Positions 15,238-15,724 of a DNA stretch of 15,724 nucleotides are shown one piece after another. The stretch is from NCBI RefSeq assembly GCF_019402445.1, contig NZ_SRZM01000184.1, positions 1 through 15,724 of the forward strand, in the 5' to 3' direction. Source of the DNA: Brachyspira pilosicoli. GTDB lineage: Bacteria; Spirochaetota; Brachyspiria; Brachyspirales; Brachyspiraceae. A program made the translations under genes and the position numbers. The stretch's first letter is position 1, and each line of letters opens with the position of its first letter. The notes beneath the pieces are model-generated. The model did no database searches, had not been told where the DNA came from, and was given only the letters and a program-made list of their open reading frames with translations.

Positions 15238-15724
15238 AATTTCTTCTAATACTTTTAAGCTTTTTAATTCTCTATGTATATGATTGTATATTGATTTTTG
15301 TAATATATCTCTTATTGTTGTTATTGAATTATTATAAAACTTTATTATATCATTATTTTTTATTATATCGAGCATAGAAGAATGTTTTATTAGTTTCATG
15401 AATGCTATATCATTATAATCTAATTCCATAGCATCTTTTATATTTATTTTACAATTACTGCAAACTAAGCCGCCTTCATTAATAGAATAATAATTTGCAT
15501 CTTCTCTTTCGCATAATACACAATTATCTAACAAAGGAGAGAGTCCTGCTATATAAAGCAATTTTATTTCAAAGGCTCTCAATAATATATTTATATAATA
15601 TTTTAAATTATTTTTATTTTGTTTTTCATTTTCTTCTAATGCATATAATGTTTTATCCATTAAAATAAAATATCTCTCATCAAAATCTTTTGCAAAATAG
15701 AGTAATAATTCTCTTATATAAAAT
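15214..15724 (-). CDS. recO: DNA repair protein RecO, C-terminal part (runs off window)
   Basis: The reading frame is open from the right edge to a TAA at 15216-15214, giving about 170 residues; the gene begins outside the window and the internal ATG at 15660 is not its start. RecO helps load RecA on single-stranded DNA in the RecFOR pathway. The visible part covers the helical C-terminal region (YIRELLLYFAKDFDERY, then ALEEN, LLRAFEIKLLYIAGLSPLLD) and a zinc-binding pair of CxxC motifs (CVLC and CSNC) separated by the EGGLV stretch, typical of many RecO proteins. The N-terminal OB fold (roughly 75 residues) is missing because of the edge. It converges on the HAD gene with a 24-base tail-to-tail overlap and no room for an intergenic terminator. 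Confidence 0.85.
   Translation of the reverse strand, partial: FYIRELLLYFAKDFDERYFILMDKTLYALEENEKQNKNNLKYYINILLRAFEIKLLYIAGLSPLLDNCVLCEREDANYYSINEGGLVCSNCKINIKDAMELDYNDIAFMKLIKHSSMLDIIKNNDIIKFYNNSITTIRDILQKSIYNHIHRELKSLKVLEEILFSDNNI

Overview
The window is AT-rich (roughly 30% G+C by eye) and looks like a Brachyspira-type spirochaete chromosome. The reasons are the very low G+C, TTG and GTG starts with good ribosome-binding sites, asparagine-rich low-complexity proteins, and a flagellar block in the order fliP-fliQ-fliR-flhB-flhA-(small gene)-flhF-flhG-(membrane protein)-fliA/whiG-FapA. That order resembles the spirochaete flagellar export/regulation locus. The genus call is an inference; spirochaete is the safer statement.

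Left edge (1-1821). A G+C-rich, repeat-like noncoding stretch lies at about 1-195. A TSUP-family permease follows on the minus strand, driven by a near-consensus promoter, and then a GNAT acetyltransferase on the plus strand ending in a weak hairpin.

Centre (1840-13570). A closely packed plus-strand operon encodes most of the flagellar type III export gate (FliP, FliQ, FliR, FlhB, FlhA). It continues with the polar placement/number pair FlhF (SRP-type GTPase) and FlhG (MinD-type ATPase with the DQAxxLR activating helix), a sigma-28 family factor and a FapA-like (DUF342) protein. Two further genes look unusual. One is a 57-residue gene at 7132-7305 that reads as a free-standing copy of the FlhF N-terminal domain, directly upstream of flhF. 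The other is a two-pass membrane protein at 10073-10744, with an Asn-rich linker and a C-terminal tail resembling the FliG-binding tail of FliF.

Right edge (13586-15724). A NIF3-like protein (TTG start) and a HAD phosphatase continue the same transcription unit with little or no spacing. The HAD gene overlaps, tail to tail, the 3' end of a minus-strand recO that runs off the window.

The likely logic of the operon is that FliPQR-FlhB-FlhA build the export gate in the MS ring, FlhF/FlhG set where and how many flagella are built, and the sigma factor drives late flagellar genes. The small FlhF-N-like protein and the FliF-tail-like protein are candidate undescribed components of that assembly step. 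No mobile element, CRISPR array, tRNA or rRNA was seen.
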